Shown here piece after piece: positions 43,918 to 46,588 of a DNA stretch of 46,588 nucleotides. The stretch lies in NCBI GenBank assembly GCA_937926105.1, contig CALANS010000075.1, positions 1 through 46,588 of the forward strand, in the 5' to 3' direction. Source of the DNA: an uncultured Actinomycetes bacterium. GTDB taxonomy: Bacteria > Actinomycetota > Actinomycetes > Mycobacteriales > Nakamurellaceae. How positions within the stretch are numbered: position 1 is the stretch's first letter; the number at the start of each line of letters is the position of its first letter. Both the position numbers and the translations under genes were made by a program. The notes beneath the pieces are model-generated. The model ran no database searches. It saw nothing but the letters and a program-made list of their open reading frames with translations, and was not told the DNA's origin.

Positions 43918-46588
43918 CGGTTTGCAGTTCGACGATGGCGAGGAACGCGATTAGTTCGAAGTCGTCGAGGCCGGCGATGGATTGCACGAGGGCGGTGGTG
44001 TGGCCGGGGCTGAACAGGCTGTCGATGTCGCGTTCCTCGGTGACGTCGATCATGGAGCGGATCGCGTCGGTGAGCAGGGTGCTGTACTCGCCCATATCGG
44101 CGCCGTCGCAGGTGGCCTCGTTGAAGATGCGGCACACCTGCCACGCGGGCTCGCTGCGGTTGCGGCAGCCGGCGCGGATCAAATCAAGCAGCCGCTTGAC
44201 CTCCGTGTGGTCGGCGATCACGTGGCCGTCGTTGTCGAGGTAGACGAGGTAGTGGGGGTGGAGGCGGTTGCCGCGATTGAGGTGCTCGTCGGCGTTGATG
44301 TTGCGCAGCACGAACAGCGCACCCGGCTTGAGGCCCTTGCCTGGGTCGGCAGGGATCACGGCATGTAGACCCTTCGGGGTGCCGGCCAGGTCGCCGTACT
44401 CCTTGATGTAGCCGAGCAGATCCATGCGGAAATCGTTGAGCCCCAGATCGGTGATGGACACGCCGGTGCGGACGTCTTCAAGCTCGATGACCTCATCTTG
44501 GAGCTTGCGCAGCTGCTCTCTGCGGAATGCGGCATCGCTGGCCTCCTGGGTAAGCACGTTGTCGTCAGCGGTCGCGGCGAGATCCGCGATGACCATGCGG
44601 TTTTCGACGCGCTCTTTCAGGTTGATGTACTCATCCAGAGAGATGTCTGGCCAGAAGTTGACCAATTGGATGCGTTCGTTGGTCGATCCGATCCGGTCGA
44701 TGCGGCCGAAGCGTTGGATGATGCGGACGGGATTCCAGTGGATGTCGTAGTTGACGAGGAAGTCGCAGTCCTGCAGGTTCTGGCCCTCGGAGATGCAGTC
44801 GGTACCGATCAGAACGTCGATCTCTGATGATTCTTTCGGCATGACGAGATGTCGCTGCTTCGAACGCGGCGAAAACAAGGTGAGCGTCTGCTGGAAGTCG
44901 TAGCCTTTGCCGACCGTGGTCGACGGGTTGCCCTGTCCGGTCACGAGAGCGGCGTCGTAGCCGTGCTCCTTGAGCGCGGGGGCGAGGTTCTTGTATAGGT
45001 ACTCGGTGGTGTCGGCGAACGCAGAGAAGATCAGGATCTTGCGGTTGTCGGCGTTCAGCGGGTTCGCGAACTTTTCTGTCATCAAGCCGCGAAGCGCGGC
45101 GAGTTTCGAGTCGTGGCTCTGGGTGATGCCGCTGATCGCGGCCAAGAGCTGCTGAATGACTTGTCCGTCGTTGACAAGGTCGCGATTCCACGATTCGACA
45201 TCCATGTCGTCTAGGTCGATCTGCACCTTGCGGCCAACAGTGCCCGACGTCGGGAATTCGAAATCGTCGTCGTCGGCGTCGAGGTCGGCAAGCGTCGAGG
45301 TCATGTCGGCGATGTTCGCGGCGTGGTTGTCGACGGCCTCCATCGCCTCGGCGACGGTGCCCTCCAAGCGGCTGAGGGTGAGCCGGAATGCTTCGACGCT
45401 GGATTCGAGCCGTTTGAGCAGGTTCACCGTCATCAGTTTCTTGATGCCCTGCTCCCGGTTGGCCGCACCCAGGTTCCCGGTCTCGCCGCCCGCATAGTTC
45501 TGACCTGCACCTGCCCCGTAGAGCTGCTCGTACTTGTCGCGGCGGCTCGGGAACACATAGGCCAGCGGCGTGTACACGGCGAGCGTCAACTGCTGCAGCT
45601 GCTCGAAGATGTCGTTGAACGTGGGCGCATCGGCCAAGTCCGTCAACGGCGGACGCAGCGAGACCGGTGGCAGCCTCTCCGGAAACGCGCCGATATCGGT
45701 GGTGTCGTAGAACGCCTGAATGTGCTTTCGGGACCGGGCGATCGTGACAGCGTCGAGCAGCTCGAAGAAGTCGAAATCCAGCCGGGCCAAGATCGCCTCA
45801 GCGGTCCGATCCGCCGGCGGCAGCTCGGACCATTCGTTGAACACCCGCTGCGCCTGCCGAAACACCTCCTCAATCGACGTCTGAATGTTGAGCTTCGCAG
45901 CAAGCTGCGCAGATTCACCCTCGTACGCCAGGGCAAGCTGATTGCGGAGATCGTTGAACCGGTTATTGACCGGTGTCGCAGACAGCATCAACACCTTCGT
46001 CTTCACGCCCTCGCGGATTACTTTTCGCATCAGCCGCTGGTAGCGGGTCTCGCGCTCCTGCACGTAGTCGGCGTTACGAAAGTTGTGCGACTCGTCGATC
46101 ACGACCAGGTCGTAGTTGCCCCAGTTGACCAGATCCAGTCGCTTGCCCAGAGATTCCCCGCGGTCGCGCGACAGGTCCGTGTGGGCCAGAACGTCATAGT
46201 TGAAACGATCTTTGGCGAAGATGTTCGTCGTGTAGTTGCTGTTGTAGTTCGTCCAGTTGTCCGCCAGCTTCTTCGGCGCGAGCACCAGCACGGACTTGTT
46301 GCGCAGCTCGTAGTACTTGACCACCGCCAGCGCCGTGAACGTCTTACCCAAACCGACGCTGTCGGCCAGGATGCAGCCGTTGTAGGTCTCGAGTTTGTTG
46401 ATCACACCGACCGCGGCGTCTCTCTGGAAGTTGTACAGTGCCTTCCACACCTCGGTGTCCTGGTAGCCGGTCCGATCGTTGGGCAGCACATCCTCGCTGA
46501 TGTCGTCGAGGAACTCGGCGAATAGGTTGTACAGGATCAAGAAGTACACGCGCTGCGGGGAGTTCTCCGCATACACCGACGCGATATG
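43910..46588 (-). CDS. SNF2/DEAD-type helicase, 5' end outside window
   Basis: At least 892 codons are visible; the frame is open through the window end with no stop, so the N-terminus is cut. It has the DEXD/helicase_C motifs ADSVGLGKTFTA, VVIDESHNF and MLSATPVNNR, and DRIGSTNERIQLVNF and RFGRIDRIG in the C-terminal helicase half. The annotated-looking GTG at 46576 is unlikely to be the true start, because helicases of this type begin further upstream and the frame continues. Its place in front of DUF4391, Mod and Res suggests it works with them in DNA tracking or restriction. Confidence 0.82.
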   Translation of the reverse strand, partial: HIASVYAENSPQRVYFLILYNLFAEFLDDISEDVLPNDRTGYQDTEVWKALYNFQRDAAVGVINKLETYNGCILADSVGLGKTFTALAVVKYYELRNKSVLVLAPKKLADNWTNYNSNYTTNIFAKDRFNYDVLAHTDLSRDRGESLGKRLDLVNWGNYDLVVIDESHNFRNADYVQERETRYQRLMRKVIREGVKTKVLMLSATPVNNRFNDLRNQLALAYEGESAQLAAKLNIQTSIEEVFRQAQRVFNEWSELPPADRTAEAILARLDFDFFELLDAVTIARSRKHIQAFYDTTDIGAFPERLPPVSLRPPLTDLADAPTFNDIFEQLQQLTLAVYTPLAYVFPSRRDKYEQLYGAGAGQNYAGGETGNLGAANREQGIKKLMTVNLLKRLESSVEAFRLTLSRLEGTVAEAMEAVDNHAANIADMTSTLADLDADDDDFEFPTSGTVGRKVQIDLDDMDVESWNRDLVNDGQVIQQLLAAISGITQSHDSKLAALRGLMTEKFANPLNADNRKILIFSAFADTTEYLYKNLAPALKEHGYDAALVTGQGNPSTTVGKGYDFQQTLTLFSPRSKQRHLVMPKESSEIDVLIGTDCISEGQNLQDCDFLVNYDIHWNPVRIIQRFGRIDRIGSTNERIQLVNFWPDISLDEYINLKERVENRMVIADLAATADDNVLTQEASDAAFRREQLRKLQDEVIELEDVRTGVSITDLGLNDFRMDLLGYIKEYGDLAGTPKGLHAVIPADPGKGLKPGALFVLRNINADEHLNRGNRLHPHYLVYLDNDGHVIADHTEVKRLLDLIRAGCRNRSEPAWQVCRIFNEATCDGADMGEYSTLLTDAIRSMIDVTEERDIDSLFSPGHTTALVQSIAGLDDFELIAFLAIVELQTDE

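Noticed and set aside
45323..46525. 400-codon plus-strand frame opposite the helicase
   Set aside because: No recognisable domain; the helicase frame on the other strand contains all motifs.
1..46588. CRISPR array, retron or large tandem repeat
   Set aside because: No regularly spaced direct repeats or reverse transcriptase motifs were found on either strand.

Overview
The window is high-GC actinobacterial DNA, most likely from the Mycobacteriales. The indicators are a glucosylglycerate hydrolase of the type known from rapidly growing mycobacteria, an F420-type luciferase-like oxidoreductase, many GTG/TTG starts, tightly overlapping operons and a decayed NERD-domain gene typical of mycobacterial relatives. 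It is accessory, catabolic DNA followed by a defence island. No ribosomal, replication or CRISPR features were seen.

Left edge (1-980): the 3' part of a tRNA-like sequence on the minus strand, then a broken NERD-domain gene. Cluster 1 (981-17944): a ROK repressor, a divergent glucosylglycerate hydrolase, a D-2-hydroxyacid dehydrogenase, a five-gene plus-strand operon (three-subunit molybdenum hydroxylase, luciferase-like oxidoreductase, octopine-dehydrogenase-like protein), and a convergent six-gene minus-strand operon (amidohydrolase, Tat-lipoprotein sugar-type binding protein, two permeases, cytosine-deaminase-like hydrolase, rhamnonate-dehydratase-like enolase). The promoters of the hydrolase and of the minus-strand operon share an almost identical 29-bp element, placed the same way over the -10 box. 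This suggests one regulon, possibly under the ROK protein. The substrate is not evident; a sugar- or glycerate-conjugated nitrogen heterocycle would fit.

A decayed IS256-type transposase (18118-19243) separates this from cluster 2 (19284-33551). The minus strand there carries a TetR regulator, a phosphotriesterase-like lactonase, an SDR, an SMP-30-type lactonase, a complete RbsCAB-like importer and an enoyl-CoA hydratase. The plus strand carries an SDR, a thiolase, a MaoC hydratase, a single-chain ADP-forming acyl-CoA synthetase and a glycerate kinase. The two divergent promoters share a palindromic operator inside their -35/-10 spacers. The set reads as uptake of a small polar or lactone-like compound, ring opening, CoA activation and beta-oxidation-like cleavage.

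Right part (33810-46588): a tRNA-like attachment-site remnant and a small excisionase-like gene, with no integrase, mark the edge of a defence island. Its minus-strand operon reads, in order of transcription: SNF2-type helicase (cut by the window end), DUF4391 protein, type III-like Mod, type III-like Res, a PD-(D/E)XK-type protein, and a zinc-hook ATPase with the residues expected of the RloC anticodon nuclease. The pairing of an expanded type III-like restriction operon with a nuclease and an RloC-like tRNA-cutting back-up is the most interesting system in the window.
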